Source: Actinobacillus arthritidis
Lineage (GTDB): Bacteria > Pseudomonadota > Gammaproteobacteria > Enterobacterales > Pasteurellaceae
Direction: 5' to 3'
NCBI RefSeq assembly: GCF_029774155.1
Contig: NZ_CP103833.1
Location: forward strand, 124,001 to 188,000
DNA: 64,000 bases
Shown here: piece by piece, positions 47,901 through 57,843 of the stretch
Position numbering within the stretch: position 1 is the stretch's first letter
How the letters are laid out: every line of letters starts with the position of its first letter
The notes under the pieces: generated by a model
Databases searched by the model: none
What the model was told of the DNA's origin: nothing
What the model saw: only the letters and a program-made list of their open reading frames with translations
Translations under genes and position numbers: made by a program

Positions 47901-48734
47901 ATGAAAAAATTGACCAAGTTAGGTTTAGCTGTGTTATCAGGCATTGTATTAAGTGCTTGTAGTAGCGGTGGTGATGGTGGTAACTCGGATACTTCCGCTA
48001 ATACACCAATCGCAGATAAAGCCTCTCAATCAAACCAATCTTCTAAAACAAATAATTCAAGTGCTACAAAACCTTCGCAAGTAAATAATGCATCTTCTTC
48101 AAGTTCCGTTACAGGAAATGCTATTGTGCTTTCTGCTCAAGATGATGAGGTTATTGAAAAACGTGTAGCTATTAGTGGAGCAAACACGGAGATAATTAAC
48201 GTAGATGGCAAATCAATTCGCGTAAGTTATAAGAGCCAAGGTATTTCTGCCGGTACTTGGTTAAATATGAATGGTTTACATACTTGTTGTGATAAATATA
48301 GTGCAGTACGCTTCGGTGTGATCGAAAATCCTGAAGATGAGAGTAGCTATGTGTTCTATAATGGTTTACCAACGGAGTCAATGCCAACAAGCGGAACTGC
48401 AACTTACCATGGAGATGCACTTATTACCGGTAGTACAACTCAGTTTGAGAATGAGGATTGGTTAAAAGGGACATCTAAATTTAATGTTGATTTCGGAGCG
48501 AAAAAACTAAACGGCTCAATTGATGTGGAAACACTTGAAACTGTCAATATTACAGCAGATATTTCAGGTAATAGCTTTGATGGTAAAGCCCATTCTGATA
48601 GCTTCTCAACTCAAGCGAAGGTAGAAGGTAAATTCTATGGCGATAATGCGAAAGAGCTTGGCGGTATGCTTAAAGACGATTCAAAAATTGGTGCTGAAAC
48701 CTCTTGGGGTGGCGTATTTGGTGCCAGCCAATAA
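47901..48734 (+). CDS. Surface lipoprotein with a TbpB-type beta-barrel
   Basis: A 277-residue lipoprotein. The signal peptide ends at lipobox LSAC (Cys20), followed by a Ser/Asn/Gly-rich linker (about residues 21-75). The C-terminal half contains FNVDFGAKKLNGSIDVETL, GKFYGDNAKELGGML and WGGVFGASQ, the pattern of the transferrin-binding-protein B barrel (also in factor H-binding protein and hemophilin). A pair of adjacent cysteines (HTCCDKY) is unusual. No cognate TonB receptor or Slam gene is adjacent. Ligand unknown. ATG 47901 follows GAGGAG. Confidence 0.8.
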   Translation: MKKLTKLGLAVLSGIVLSACSSGGDGGNSDTSANTPIADKASQSNQSSKTNNSSATKPSQVNNASSSSSVTGNAIVLSAQDDEVIEKRVAISGANTEIINVDGKSIRVSYKSQGISAGTWLNMNGLHTCCDKYSAVRFGVIENPEDESSYVFYNGLPTESMPTSGTATYHGDALITGSTTQFENEDWLKGTSKFNVDFGAKKLNGSIDVETLETVNITADISGNSFDGKAHSDSFSTQAKVEGKFYGDNAKELGGMLKDDSKIGAETSWGGVFGASQ

Positions 48735-48749
48735 TTACTGTTAAATGAC

Positions 48750-48812
48750 AAGCGGTCTAATTTTATGCTTATTTGCAATAATATTGCAAATAGACAAATA
48801 AATCAGACCGCT
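48750..48812. terminator. Convergent terminator hairpins
   Basis: An outer pair AGCGGTCTAATTTTAT and AAATAAATCAGACCGCT encloses an inner perfect hairpin TATTTGCAATA/TATTGCAAATA. Lies between the convergent lipoprotein and metR genes. Confidence 0.7.
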
Positions 48813-48835
48813 TTATATTTAATGTTTAGTTGAGC

Positions 48836-49765
48836 TCATTCCTCAAGTACCAGTAGCCCCGGTAATGTTGCGAAACTTTGCGATTTAACCGTATTATGAA
48901 AATCATTAAGATAAGCATAATGCTGATCCGATTCTCTAAATGCACCGTAAAGATTGCTGTATAGCCCTTGCTGAGTAATTTTCTTGGCAACCACATAGCC
49001 TCGATCCAAATAAGGTTTGACAGCCCAATAAGGTAAAGTCGCTATGCCTCGTTTACTTGCCACTAACTGAATAATTGCGATGGTTAATTCGCTGGTACGG
49101 CGTGTCGGATTAATGCCGGCAGGGCGTAATACTTTACGCAATAAATCTAACATATCATCTGGAACCGGATAAGTAATCCAAGTTTCATCAATAAAATCTT
49201 CCGCTTCCCACACTTCTTTTTGTGCTAATGGGTGATCTTTAGCACAAATACCAACCATTTCATACGAAAATAGTGGACGGTAAATAATGCCTTCTGTTTC
49301 CTCAGCTTCGGCAACAACAGCCCAGTCCGAGCGATGGGTTAAGAGTAGACCGACGGTATCAGTATGGAAACCAGATACAATATCCAATTCGACTAGTGGC
49401 CAACTTTGACGGAAAGTATCCATTGCCGGCATCAGCCAGTCAAAGCAAGTATGACATTCGACCGCAATTCTTAATTCCCCAACTTCACCTTGTTTTACTC
49501 GAGCAAGATCAAGTTCCGCTTCAACAATTTTAGGCAGAATGTCGTGAGCCAGTTTCACTAAGCGATCACCGGCAGGTGTAAAACGTAGCGGCTGTGTTTT
49601 CCGTTCAAATAGAGTTAGTTCATATTGATCTTCTAATAATTTGAGCTGATGAGAAAGTGCAGATTGAGTGAGATGTACTCGTTTTGCGGCTAATGAAACA
49701 CTACCGCTTTCTTTTAAAGCAACTAATGTTTTTAAGTGGCGTAATTCAAGAAAAATTGGCTTCAT
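48836..49765 (-). CDS. metR: LysR-family regulator MetR
   Basis: A 309-residue LysR-type activator of methionine genes. The N-terminal helix-turn-helix (LAAKRVHLTQSALSHQLKLLE, LFERKTQPLRFTPAG) and co-inducer domain with IAVECHTCFDWLMPA match MetR, whose co-inducer is homocysteine. metE, its classical target, lies 2 kb away, separated by the DASS transporter gene. The 258-base gap to the transporter is a shared divergent promoter region. Confidence 0.9.
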   Translation of the reverse strand: MKPIFLELRHLKTLVALKESGSVSLAAKRVHLTQSALSHQLKLLEDQYELTLFERKTQPLRFTPAGDRLVKLAHDILPKIVEAELDLARVKQGEVGELRIAVECHTCFDWLMPAMDTFRQSWPLVELDIVSGFHTDTVGLLLTHRSDWAVVAEAEETEGIIYRPLFSYEMVGICAKDHPLAQKEVWEAEDFIDETWITYPVPDDMLDLLRKVLRPAGINPTRRTSELTIAIIQLVASKRGIATLPYWAVKPYLDRGYVVAKKITQQGLYSNLYGAFRESDQHYAYLNDFHNTVKSQSFATLPGLLVLEE

Positions 49766-50023
49766 CTAAATAATTCATCATATTAAGGAAAATGATGAAA
49801 TATATTATAGAGGAATGTGCTATATGCCAAGGATAAAATGAGATGGGTCACTAAATAGACTAGAGTAGATGAATACGTGATCTATTTTTGGCTTATATTA
49901 GAGTCTTGATAATTTTTTATATTTAAAAATAAATTTTAATTAATATCAAAAATAGGATGTTTTTTTGTATATTCAAGAATAATTATGGTTAAACTATAAG
50001 CTGTTTTAGTCAGGAGAAACATT

Positions 50024-51484
50024 ATGTCAGCAGAGAAAAAGCCACCTCAAGTTGAGGTAAAATTAGGATTCAATTGGCAAGGATTGTTAATTTCCGTGCT
50101 AGTGGGGGTCGGTATTATATTAATTCCAACACCGGAAGGACTGAGTGAGAAAGCATGGGGAATGTTAGCGTTATTTGTCGCAACTATTGTAGCGATCATT
50201 GCCAAAGCGATGCCAATGGGAGCAAGCAACTTTGGTCGCATTAGTTATTAGCGGCATTACCGAATTAACTCCGATTAAAGCAGGTAAAGATGAAGTTGCA
50301 ATGTTGTCCGGTTTTTCCAATGCAACAATTTGGTTAATCGGGATCGCAATGTTCTTATCGCAAGCGGTGATTAAAACAGGATTAGGCAAACGCGTCGCTC
50401 TTTATTTCGTTTCTCGTTTTGGTAAGAAGATGATGGGAGTAGCTTACGGTATAGCTTTAGCTGATTTGGTTATCGGACCAGGAATCCCATCTGCTTCGGC
50501 TCGAGGTGGTGGTATTATGTATCCGATTATGAAATCAATCGCGGAAGCATACGATTCTAAACCTGGTCCGACAGCAAAACGTGCTGGTGCATTTCTAGCT
50601 TTAGCAGTATCACAAATTGATACCATTGTGTGTACAATGTTTTTAACAGCAATGGCTGGTAACCCTTTGATTGCCGAACTTGCTCGCGGTCAAGGCGTAG
50701 AGATTTCATGGATTACTTGGTTTATCGGTGCATTAGTTCCCGGTGTGGTTTGTTTAATCGTTCTGCCGTATTTACTCTATTTGATTTATCCGCCTGAATT
50801 AAAAGATACGCCTAAAATGGCGGAGATGGCTCGTCAAGAATTACAAAATATGGGCAAAATGAGTAAAGCGGAATGGATTTTAGCATTAGATTTTGTGTTA
50901 TTACTGTTCCTCTGGACCGTCGGTGATCTTGCATTTGGTATCCCTGCAACCGTATCCGCTTTTATCGGTTTAGTCATTTTACTCTTATCTAACATTATGA
51001 ACTGGCAAAATATCATTTCTGAAAAATCAGCGTGGGATACGATGTTCTGGTTTGCAGTGTTAGTGATGATGGCGAATGCGCTAAATAAATATGGTGCAAT
51101 CACGTGGATTTCTTCGCATATTTCACAATCGGTCGGCGGTTTGGATTGGCCGATTGCATTTGGTATTTTAGTACTGGTTTACTTCTACACCCGCTATTTC
51201 TTTGCCTCTGCAATGGCACATATTTCAGCGATGTATCTTGCTTTCCTTGCGCGGCAATCGCAGTCGGCACTCCGCCGATGTTAGCGGCAATCGGTTTAGG
51301 TTATACCTCAACTTTATCAATGAGTTTAACTCAATATGCCGGTGGCCCGGGACCTGCATTATTCGGTTCAGGTTACAACACAACAGGGCAATGGTGGGGC
51401 GTAAGTTTCATTATTTCGGTTGCTTCGTTAGTTATTTGGTTTACTGTCGGTGGCGTTTGGATGAAGCTACTCGGTTGGTGGTAA
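50024..51484 (+). pseudogene. DASS-family anion:Na+ symporter, frame broken
   Basis: About 487 residues with 12 or more hydrophobic segments of the divalent-anion:sodium symporter family (CitT/YbhI-like). Visible blocks are LSGFSNATIWLIGIAMFLSQ, GPGIPSASARGGGIMYPI, VSQIDTIVCTMFLTAMAGNP and STLSMSLTQYAGGPGPALFG. Breaks are at 50222-50228 (expected M-G-A-A-T-L-V, GCAAGCA for GCAGCA) and 51249-51256 (expected F-L-A-A-A-I-A, GCGC for GCNGC), both on predicted GCNGC motifs. The substrate is likely a dicarboxylate or tricarboxylate; not deducible. Confidence 0.85.
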
Positions 51485-51513
51485 TTCGATAACTTAAGAT
51501 GTTATAAATAACT

Positions 51514-51560
51514 AAGCGGTCAAATTTGTATAAAAAATGCAAATTTGGCCGCTTGTTTTT
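51514..51560 (+). terminator. Terminator after the DASS gene
   Basis: AAGCGGTCAAATTTGTA and GCAAATTTGGCCGCTTG followed by T's form an uptake-signal hairpin. Confidence 0.7.
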
Positions 51561-51696
51561 TATATAGATAACAATTTATTTATTAATATGTTTCATAATT
51601 AAATTGAAAATTATGAGTTTGCATAATGTTTGACGTTTCTGCATTATCTAGCTATTGAATTTAACAAGAGAGTTAACGAAATAGCAGGAGTAAAGT

Positions 51697-53970
51697 ATGA
51701 CAACATTACATATCTTAGGTTTCCCACGTGTAGGGGCAAAACGTGAATTAAAATTTGCACAAGAACGCTACTGGCGTAAAGAATTAGCTGAACAAGATTT
51801 ATTAGATCTGGCAAAAGCATTACGTGAAAAAAATTGGCAGTATCAGGCACAGGCCGATGCGGATTTTGTCACGGTCGGTGATTTTACGTTTTACGACCAC
51901 ATTTTAGATCTACAAGTAGCAACTGGCGCGATACCGGCTCGTTTTGGTTTTGATAGCCAAAATTTGACCCTTGATCAATATTTCCAATTAGCACGTGGTA
52001 ATAAAGAGCAGTTTGCGATTGAAATGACCAAATGGTTTGATACTAACTACCACTATCTTGTGCCGGAATTCCAGAAAAACACTCAATTTAAGGCGAATCC
52101 TACGCATTATGTGAATCAAATCCGTGAAGCGAAAGTCGCCGGACATCAAGTTAAACCGGTGATTGTCGGCCCGCTAACATTTTTATGGCTAGGTAAAGAA
52201 AAAGGTGAAGCCTTTAACCGCTTTGATTTGCTCAAGCAACTTGTGCCGGTTTATTTTGAGATTTTAACCGCACTAGTCGCTGAAGGTGTGGAATGGATCC
52301 AAATTGATGAACCGGCATTAGCATTAGATTTACCTCAAGAATGGCTTGCGGCTTATCAAGACGTTTACGCTCAGTTAGCTAAAGTGAATGCGAAGTTATT
52401 ATTGGCAACTTATTTTGGCTCGGTGGCAGAACACGCCGCTTTATTAAAAGCGTTGCCGGTAGACGGTTTACACCTTGATCTCGTGCGTGCGCCGGAACAA
52501 CTCAGTGCATTTGAAGATTATCCGAAAGTGCTTTCTGCAGGTGTGATTGACGGGCGTAATATTTGGCGAGCGAATTTAAATCGTGTATTGGATGTGTTGG
52601 AGCCATTAAAAGCGAAATTTAATCAGCGTTTATGGGTTGCACCGAGCTGTTCGCTATTGCATACACCTTATGATTTAGCGGTAGAAACGCAATTACAGCA
52701 AACTAACCCTGAATTATATCGCTGGTTAGCTTTTACCTTACAAAAAGTGGCAGAGCCGCAGGTTTTAAAACAGGCATTAAATGCGGGGCGAGCAACGGTT
52801 GCGGAACAGCTGAATGATAGCCAAATAGCGGCAGATGCACGAGCAAACAGCAAAGTAATTCATAAAACGGAAGTCGCGCAACGTTTAGCTAACTTACCGG
52901 CAAATGCGGATAAGCGCCAGTCACCGTTTGCCGAGCGAATTAAATTGCAAAATAAATGGCTAAATTTACCGCTTCTTCCAACTACCAATATCGGTTCTTT
53001 CCCGCAAACATTGGAAATTCGTCACGCCCGTGCCGCATTCAAAAAAGGGGAACTATCGCTTGCCGATTATGAAGCGGCAATGCAAAAAGAAATTGAATTT
53101 GTGGTACGTAAGCAGGAAGAACTTGATTTAGACGTGTTGGTTCACGGTGAAGCGGAACGTAACGATATGGTGGAATATTTCGGTGAGTTGCTGGACGGTT
53201 TTGCTTTCACCAAATTCGGTTGGGTACAAAGCTACGGTTCTCGTTGTGTCAAACCACCGGTAATTTATGGTGACATCACTCGCCCTGAACCGATGACGGT
53301 GCGTTGGTCGCAATATGCTCAAAGTCTGACGGATAAAGTGATGAAAGGCATGCTAACCGGCCCGGTGACGATTTTACAATGGTCGTTTGTGCGTAACGAT
53401 ATCCCTCGTTCTACCGTATGTAAGCAAATTGGCGTGGCACTTTCTGACGAAGTATTGGATCTGGAAAAAGCCGGAATTAAAGTGATTCAGATTGACGAAC
53501 CGGCGATTCGAGAAGGCTTACCGCTTAAACGAGCGGATTGGGATGCCTATTTACAATGGGCGGGAGAAGCGTTCCGTTTAAGTTATATGGGGGTGAAAGA
53601 TGATACCCAAATCCACACCCATATGTGTTATTCGGAATTTAACGATATCTTACCGGCGATTGCAGGGCTTGATGCGGATGTGATTACGATTGAAACCTCA
53701 CGTTCGGATATGGAATTACTCACCGCATTTGCCGATTTCAAATATCCGAATGATATCGGCCCAGGCGTGTATGATATTCACAGCCCTCGTGTGCCAACTG
53801 CCGGCGAAATCGAACATTTATTACGTAAGGCATTGAAAGTAATACCGAAAGAACGTTTATGGGTGAATCCAGATTGCGGTTTAAAAACGCGTGGTTGGAA
53901 AGAAACTGTTGAGCAGTTACAAGTCATGGTTGAGGTCACGAAAAAATTACGTACGGAGTTAGCGGAATAA
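51697..53970 (+). CDS. metE: Cobalamin-independent methionine synthase
   Basis: A 757-residue enzyme transferring a methyl group from 5-methyltetrahydropteroyltriglutamate to homocysteine. It has the N-terminal [15 protein letters not shown] and the C-terminal catalytic barrel with [12 protein letters not shown], the zinc ligands in THMCYSEF and [11 protein letters not shown], and [15 protein letters not shown]. Full length. AGGAG before ATG. metR is the expected regulator. Confidence 0.97.
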   Translation: MTTLHILGFPRVGAKRELKFAQERYWRKELAEQDLLDLAKALREKNWQYQAQADADFVTVGDFTFYDHILDLQVATGAIPARFGFDSQNLTLDQYFQLARGNKEQFAIEMTKWFDTNYHYLVPEFQKNTQFKANPTHYVNQIREAKVAGHQVKPVIVGPLTFLWLGKEKGEAFNRFDLLKQLVPVYFEILTALVAEGVEWIQIDEPALALDLPQEWLAAYQDVYAQLAKVNAKLLLATYFGSVAEHAALLKALPVDGLHLDLVRAPEQLSAFEDYPKVLSAGVIDGRNIWRANLNRVLDVLEPLKAKFNQRLWVAPSCSLLHTPYDLAVETQLQQTNPELYRWLAFTLQKVAEPQVLKQALNAGRATVAEQLNDSQIAADARANSKVIHKTEVAQRLANLPANADKRQSPFAERIKLQNKWLNLPLLPTTNIGSFPQTLEIRHARAAFKKGELSLADYEAAMQKEIEFVVRKQEELDLDVLVHGEAERNDMVEYFGELLDGFAFTKFGWVQSYGSRCVKPPVIYGDITRPEPMTVRWSQYAQSLTDKVMKGMLTGPVTILQWSFVRNDIPRSTVCKQIGVALSDEVLDLEKAGIKVIQIDEPAIREGLPLKRADWDAYLQWAGEAFRLSYMGVKDDTQIHTHMCYSEFNDILPAIAGLDADVITIETSRSDMELLTAFADFKYPNDIGPGVYDIHSPRVPTAGEIEHLLRKALKVIPKERLWVNPDCGLKTRGWKETVEQLQVMVEVTKKLRTELAE

Positions 53971-54003
53971 TTGGGATTACATAACGTTTAATTCTTAATA
54001 AAA

Positions 54004-54047
54004 ACAAGCGGTTTAATTTGCAAAAAAATGTGTAAATTAGACCGCTT
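54004..54047 (+). terminator. Terminator after metE
   Basis: ACAAGCGGTTTAATTTGC and TGTAAATTAGACCGCTT face each other as an uptake-signal hairpin. Confidence 0.65.
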
Positions 54048-54127
54048 ACTTAAATTATTTGTTAGAATGTCGCTACTTATTTCTCTCTTGTTTTGGGCAA
54101 GAGGATTTTCTATTTAGGAAAATAAAA

Positions 54128-55594
54128 ATGCGTATTATTTTAACTTCTTTGGTGTTATTTACCGCTTCAGCGGCAAGTTATGCAGAAAAAAGCGAGCCGA
54201 TTCAAGGGCAATTTGAGAATGGTTTACGTTATACCTTACTTCCATTACATTCGGAAAAAGGACGTATCGAAATCCGAATGAAAGTCAATACCGGAGCGAT
54301 TGATGAAACCAATGAACAGCTAAGTGCGGCAAATACGCTTAAGTACCTTGTTTTCCGTGGTACAAATGCGCATCCAAACGGTTTAATGACATATCTTAAT
54401 GAGCAGAAATGGAAGAAAGATAAAAATTATCGTGTGATGACAGATTATGATCATACCACTTATACAATGATTCCTCCGTCAACTTCAAATTTGGATAAAA
54501 GTTTTGATTTACTCAGTCAGATGTTATTCCAAGCAAAATTAACCCAAGAAGATTTGGATGATGAGCGTAAATATATCTTGGAAGATTGGCAACAGTCACA
54601 AAGTGTCGGTAGTTTGATGAATCAGAAACGTATTTCAGCCGTACGTGCGGATTCTCGTTATGCGGATAGAACCATTATCGGTACGGCGGAAAATATTCAA
54701 AGTTTACCGGCAACCCAATTACAGCAGTTTTATCAAACGTGGTATGTACCGAATAATATGCAACTGTTAGTGGTTGGCGATATTGAACCGGAAGCGACAA
54801 AACAACAAATTCAACAATATTTTGCCGGTATTACGGCAAAAGAAACACCTAAACGAGATTATTTAGAGCCGGTATTATCAGAGAAATTAGTGATAAATCA
54901 GCTTCAAGATGCAAGAAGTAATGTAAGCCAAGTAGCTTATATTTTTCGCTTTGATGAAACTAAACATCGCGTACGTACTAATGAAGCTCGTTATGCACGT
55001 TTGATTGATCGTTTGGCACTTTCATCAATAGAGCGACGATTACAATTACAAACGAATAGCTTACCAAAAGGTATATCGGCGATGAGTGTACGTAAATCTG
55101 ATATTGGTAAAAATACAGCGGCACTAGGCTTTTTTGCAACGGTAGGATCAACCCAGCACGAATTAGGGTTAAAGCAAATTTTTAGTGAAATAGAGAATCT
55201 GAAACGCTCTCCTATTACGGAAGAAGAGCTGGCTAAACAAAAAGAAGTTGTTCAGCTTCAAATCGAAAATGCAAAAAAAGATGAAAATGATCGAGATTTT
55301 CAACAATGGTTAAAGCTCATGTCAGAAACAGTATTATCTGATAAGCCTTACTTAACACAAAATAAGTTAGCGGAATTACTTGAACCTATGCTTAAAAAAG
55401 TATCGGTTGAAGAAGTTAATGAGAGAATCCAGCTGTGGAGTAATGCTAAAGATGGTGTGATCAATTATCAACTGCCAAGAAAAGTACAGGTTAAGCCAAT
55501 TACGCAAGAAACCGTAAATCTGCTAAAAGCAGAGGTGGAAAAAGTAGAAGTGATGTCACCTGTTACTGCGCCTACTAAAGAAAATAAACAATAG
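54128..55594 (+). CDS. M16 peptidase-like periplasmic protein lacking the zinc motif
   Basis: A 488-residue protein with a signal peptide (MRIILTSLVLFTASAASYA) and one M16 repeat pair: GLRYTLLPLHSEKGRIEIRMKV, PNGLMTYLNEQKW and LPATQLQQFYQTWYVPNNMQLL (the inactive-half signature). Where M16 enzymes have HFLEH this protein has N-T-L-K-Y at residues 70-74 before LVFRGT, so all three zinc ligands/general base are replaced. It is about half the length of two-module M16 enzymes. A chaperone or regulatory role is more likely than peptidase activity. Single gene. Confidence 0.8.
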   Translation: MRIILTSLVLFTASAASYAEKSEPIQGQFENGLRYTLLPLHSEKGRIEIRMKVNTGAIDETNEQLSAANTLKYLVFRGTNAHPNGLMTYLNEQKWKKDKNYRVMTDYDHTTYTMIPPSTSNLDKSFDLLSQMLFQAKLTQEDLDDERKYILEDWQQSQSVGSLMNQKRISAVRADSRYADRTIIGTAENIQSLPATQLQQFYQTWYVPNNMQLLVVGDIEPEATKQQIQQYFAGITAKETPKRDYLEPVLSEKLVINQLQDARSNVSQVAYIFRFDETKHRVRTNEARYARLIDRLALSSIERRLQLQTNSLPKGISAMSVRKSDIGKNTAALGFFATVGSTQHELGLKQIFSEIENLKRSPITEEELAKQKEVVQLQIENAKKDENDRDFQQWLKLMSETVLSDKPYLTQNKLAELLEPMLKKVSVEEVNERIQLWSNAKDGVINYQLPRKVQVKPITQETVNLLKAEVEKVEVMSPVTAPTKENKQ

Positions 55595-55600
55595 AGAAAA

Positions 55601-55634
55601 AGAGTAATCAAGAAATTGATTACTCTTATTTTTT
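55601..55634. terminator. Bidirectional terminator
   Basis: AGAGTAATCA, a six-base loop and TGATTACTCT form a perfect 10-base stem between convergent genes, with a T-run on the right. Confidence 0.85.
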
Positions 55635-56209
55635 ATCCTTTTAAACGGAATCGTCCACGGCTATACCGAGTTTTCATTAACGCGAGAATTTGTTCTTTAT
55701 CACTACTGACTTTCTGATTACTTTGTTTTGCAACGACCAAAGAATGTTGAATCGAATGGGCGTGGGTAATCGCAATCGCAAGGGCATCGGCGCGTCAGCT
55801 TGCGGTTTGGACGAAAGTTGAAGCATACGGGTGACCATATCTTGCACTTGGATTTTATCCGCTGAGCCAATGCCGGTTACAGTTTGTTTGACTAAACGAG
55901 CGACATATTCAAACACCGGTAAATCGTGGTTTACCGCGCGACAATCGCCGTACCACGAGCTTGCCCGAGTTTGAGAGCGGAGTCGGCATTTTTCGCCATA
56001 AACACTTGTTCAATCGCAAACATATCAGGTTGGAATTGGGTGATGATTTCTGTTACGCCGGCATAGATACGTTTTAAGCGAGTCGGTAAATCATCAACGG
56101 AAGTGCGAATTGCGCCGCTTCCTAAATATTCTAAATGACGTCCGGTTTGACGAATCACACCATAACCGGTAACTCGTGAACCCGGGTCAATTCCTAAAAT
56201 AATCGGCAT
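55633..56209 (-). pseudogene. ruvC: Holliday junction resolvase RuvC, two frame breaks
   Basis: Crossover junction endodeoxyribonuclease that cuts Holliday junctions delivered by RuvAB. Catalytic residues are present: Asp in [13 protein letters not shown], Glu in [11 protein letters not shown] and the last Asp pair in the A-D-A-A-D-A-L segment, but the frames break at 55931-55940 (expected A-I-V-A-A-V-N, GCGC) and 55789-55796 (expected A-D-A-A-D-A, GCGC). Both are single-base losses on predicted GCNGC motifs. The true stop is at 55633-55635 giving about 192 residues. ruvAB do not follow, unlike Haemophilus influenzae. Confidence 0.93.
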
Positions 56210-56231
56210 AGCTTATCCAATGAATGAAAAC

Positions 56232-56273
56232 AAGCGGGCAGATTTGCAAAAAATTTTACAAATCCGCCCGCTT
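56232..56273. terminator. Facing uptake-signal pair upstream of ruvC
   Basis: AAGCGGGCAGATTTGC and ACAAATCCGCCCGCTT are complementary arms; both carry GCGGGC where the usual signal has GCGGTC, a matched double change that keeps the stem. Confidence 0.6.
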
Positions 56274-56292
56274 ATTTAAACGAATCAATCTG

Positions 56293-56817
56293 TTATTTAT
56301 TTAATTTTGCAGTTGCAGTTTGATTAACTTCGCAGTTTTTTGCAAGGATTTCATCCGCATTTTTTCCTTTTTTGAATAACATTCCCGCTTCAGTTTTATT
56401 AAAGGTTGAAAGTGAGAAGGTGTCATCTAGGTTCCATACGTGCGTTTTTGAGGCAAATGATGCAAAGTCTTTATTTTTCTCATCACGCATTAACTCTTTT
56501 ACCGCCACATCATTTACCGTTAAAGTTAAACCGGTTGCTTTTTCGCCTTCAAAATCATAGGTTGCTACTACAGTTTTGCTGTTTTGGCATTGATAAACTA
56601 CGGTTTTAGAAGATGCAGTTAATTTATTTTTTACCGTATTTACTGTGTTTGAAACGCCATTAGATACGGCTGTTGCACCTTCTTTTACCGCATTTGTGGT
56701 TGCTGAAGCCGCATTTGATACGCCTTCGCTTACAGTTGAAGCCACATCGCCTGCTGTTGAACAAGCCGCTAAAAGAGTCGCTAAAGATAACGCCGAAGCA
56801 AATTTGATTAATTTCAT
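56293..56817 (-). CDS. Lipoprotein with alanine/valine-rich linker and lysozyme-inhibitor-like end
   Basis: A 174-residue lipoprotein, lipobox LAAC (Cys19). Residues about 22-70 are a low-complexity helix of Ala, Ser, Val, Thr and Asn (STVSEGVSNAASATTNAV). The C-terminal domain (VVYQCQNSKTVVATYDFE, CEVNQTATAKL) has paired cysteines and a beta-rich pattern that recalls MliC/PliC lysozyme inhibitors; this is a weak resemblance. Lies between yebC and ruvC, which are adjacent in related species. ATG 56817 chosen for the signal peptide. Confidence 0.7.
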   Translation of the reverse strand: MKLIKFASALSLATLLAACSTAGDVASTVSEGVSNAASATTNAVKEGATAVSNGVSNTVNTVKNKLTASSKTVVYQCQNSKTVVATYDFEGEKATGLTLTVNDVAVKELMRDEKNKDFASFASKTHVWNLDDTFSLSTFNKTEAGMLFKKGKNADEILAKNCEVNQTATAKLNK

Positions 56818-56912
56818 TTTTATATTCCTTATGTTAGGGATAAACATACACGTTTTAAACGCATCCACTAGATGCCAACTTATTGAAGTTAGTTCAATTT
56901 AAGTAAAAAAGA

Positions 56913-56934
56913 AGCCAACCTAAATGGTTGGCTT
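56913..56934 (-). terminator. Terminator after yebC
   Basis: On the minus strand AGCCAACC, ATTTA and GGTTGGCT are followed by CTTTTTT. Confidence 0.75.
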
Positions 56935-56946
56935 ATGTATTACGAT

Positions 56947-57687
56947 TTATAGTAATGCGACAACTTCGTCACTGATTTCACCATTGTGATATACGTTTTG
57001 TACGTCATCACAATCTTCAAGGCGGTTAATTAAATCAAGTAATTTCGGTGCAGTTTCCGCATCGAGTTCAACAGTTGTTGATGGAATCATTGTTACTTCC
57101 GCTTCTTGAATTTTAAAGCCCGCCGCTTCAATACCATCACGTACACTACCTAAATCTTCCCAAGCAGTATAGATTTCAAATGAACCGTCCTCTTGTGCTT
57201 GAATATCGTCCGCACCTGCTTCGATCGTCGCTTCAGTTAACGCATCTTCATCGCCTGAAGCAATTAAAATTAAACCTTTTTTGCTGAATAAGTAACCAAC
57301 AGAACCTTCAGTACCTAAGTTACCGCCACATTTAGTGAAGCTTGGACGAACTTGTGAAATGGTACGGTTAGCGTTATCACTTAAACATTCAACCATTACC
57401 GCTGTACCACCCGGGCCGTAACCTTCATAGATTTTGGTTTCCATATTGGTGTCATCGCCACCGCCTACACCACGTTCAATTGCTCGGTTGATGGTATCAC
57501 GTGTCATATTGTTGGATAACGCTTTATCTACTGCAGAACGTAAACGAGGGTTTGCAGAAACATCACCGCCGCCGATTTTTGCCGCAGTAACTAATTCACG
57601 AATTAATTTAGTAAAAATTTTACCGCGTTGTGCATCTTGTGCCGCTTTACGGTGTTTAATGTTAGCCCACTTACTATGACCTGCCAT
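56947..57687 (-). CDS. yebC: YebC/PmpR-family regulatory protein
   Basis: A 246-residue protein with the invariant start [20 protein letters not shown] and conserved [35 protein letters not shown] and [14 protein letters not shown]. Described as DNA-binding regulator and, more recently, as relieving ribosome stalling at proline stretches. Gene order aspS-nudB-yebC-ruvC matches Haemophilus influenzae apart from the inserted lipoprotein gene and repeat. Confidence 0.95.
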   Translation of the reverse strand: MAGHSKWANIKHRKAAQDAQRGKIFTKLIRELVTAAKIGGGDVSANPRLRSAVDKALSNNMTRDTINRAIERGVGGGDDTNMETKIYEGYGPGGTAVMVECLSDNANRTISQVRPSFTKCGGNLGTEGSVGYLFSKKGLILIASGDEDALTEATIEAGADDIQAQEDGSFEIYTAWEDLGSVRDGIEAAGFKIQEAEVTMIPSTTVELDAETAPKLLDLINRLEDCDDVQNVYHNGEISDEVVALL

Positions 57688-57724
57688 TCTGTTGTTTCCT
57701 TCTTTTAAATTTATGTTTTGAAAA

Positions 57725-57843
57725 AGTTCCCCTCTTTAGCAAAGAGGGGTTAGGGGAGATTTGGCAGAATAACCTTGCACTCGTAAGAGAATTTGACATG
57801 ACTATCAAATCTCCCCCTGCCCCTCTTTTCTAAAGAGGGGAGT
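57725..57843. repeat. Intergenic paired inverted repeat, copy C
   Basis: CCCCTCTTTAGCAAAGAGGGG followed by TTAGGGGAGATTT faces AAATCTCCCCCTGCCCCTCTTTTC followed by TAAAGAGGGG. Same parts as copies A and B with the unit order reversed (outer stems first). Its right end contains the last codons of nudB. Confidence 0.8.

Noticed and set aside
3101..51256. Programmed ribosomal frameshifting as the cause of the many split genes
   Set aside because: The sites lack slippery heptamers and pseudoknots, the shift direction varies, and the same genes are uninterrupted in other bacteria.
51590..51696. A MetR site (TGAA-N2-TTCA) before metE
   Set aside because: Only a loose match (TGAAAATTATGA) is present; not strong enough to report.
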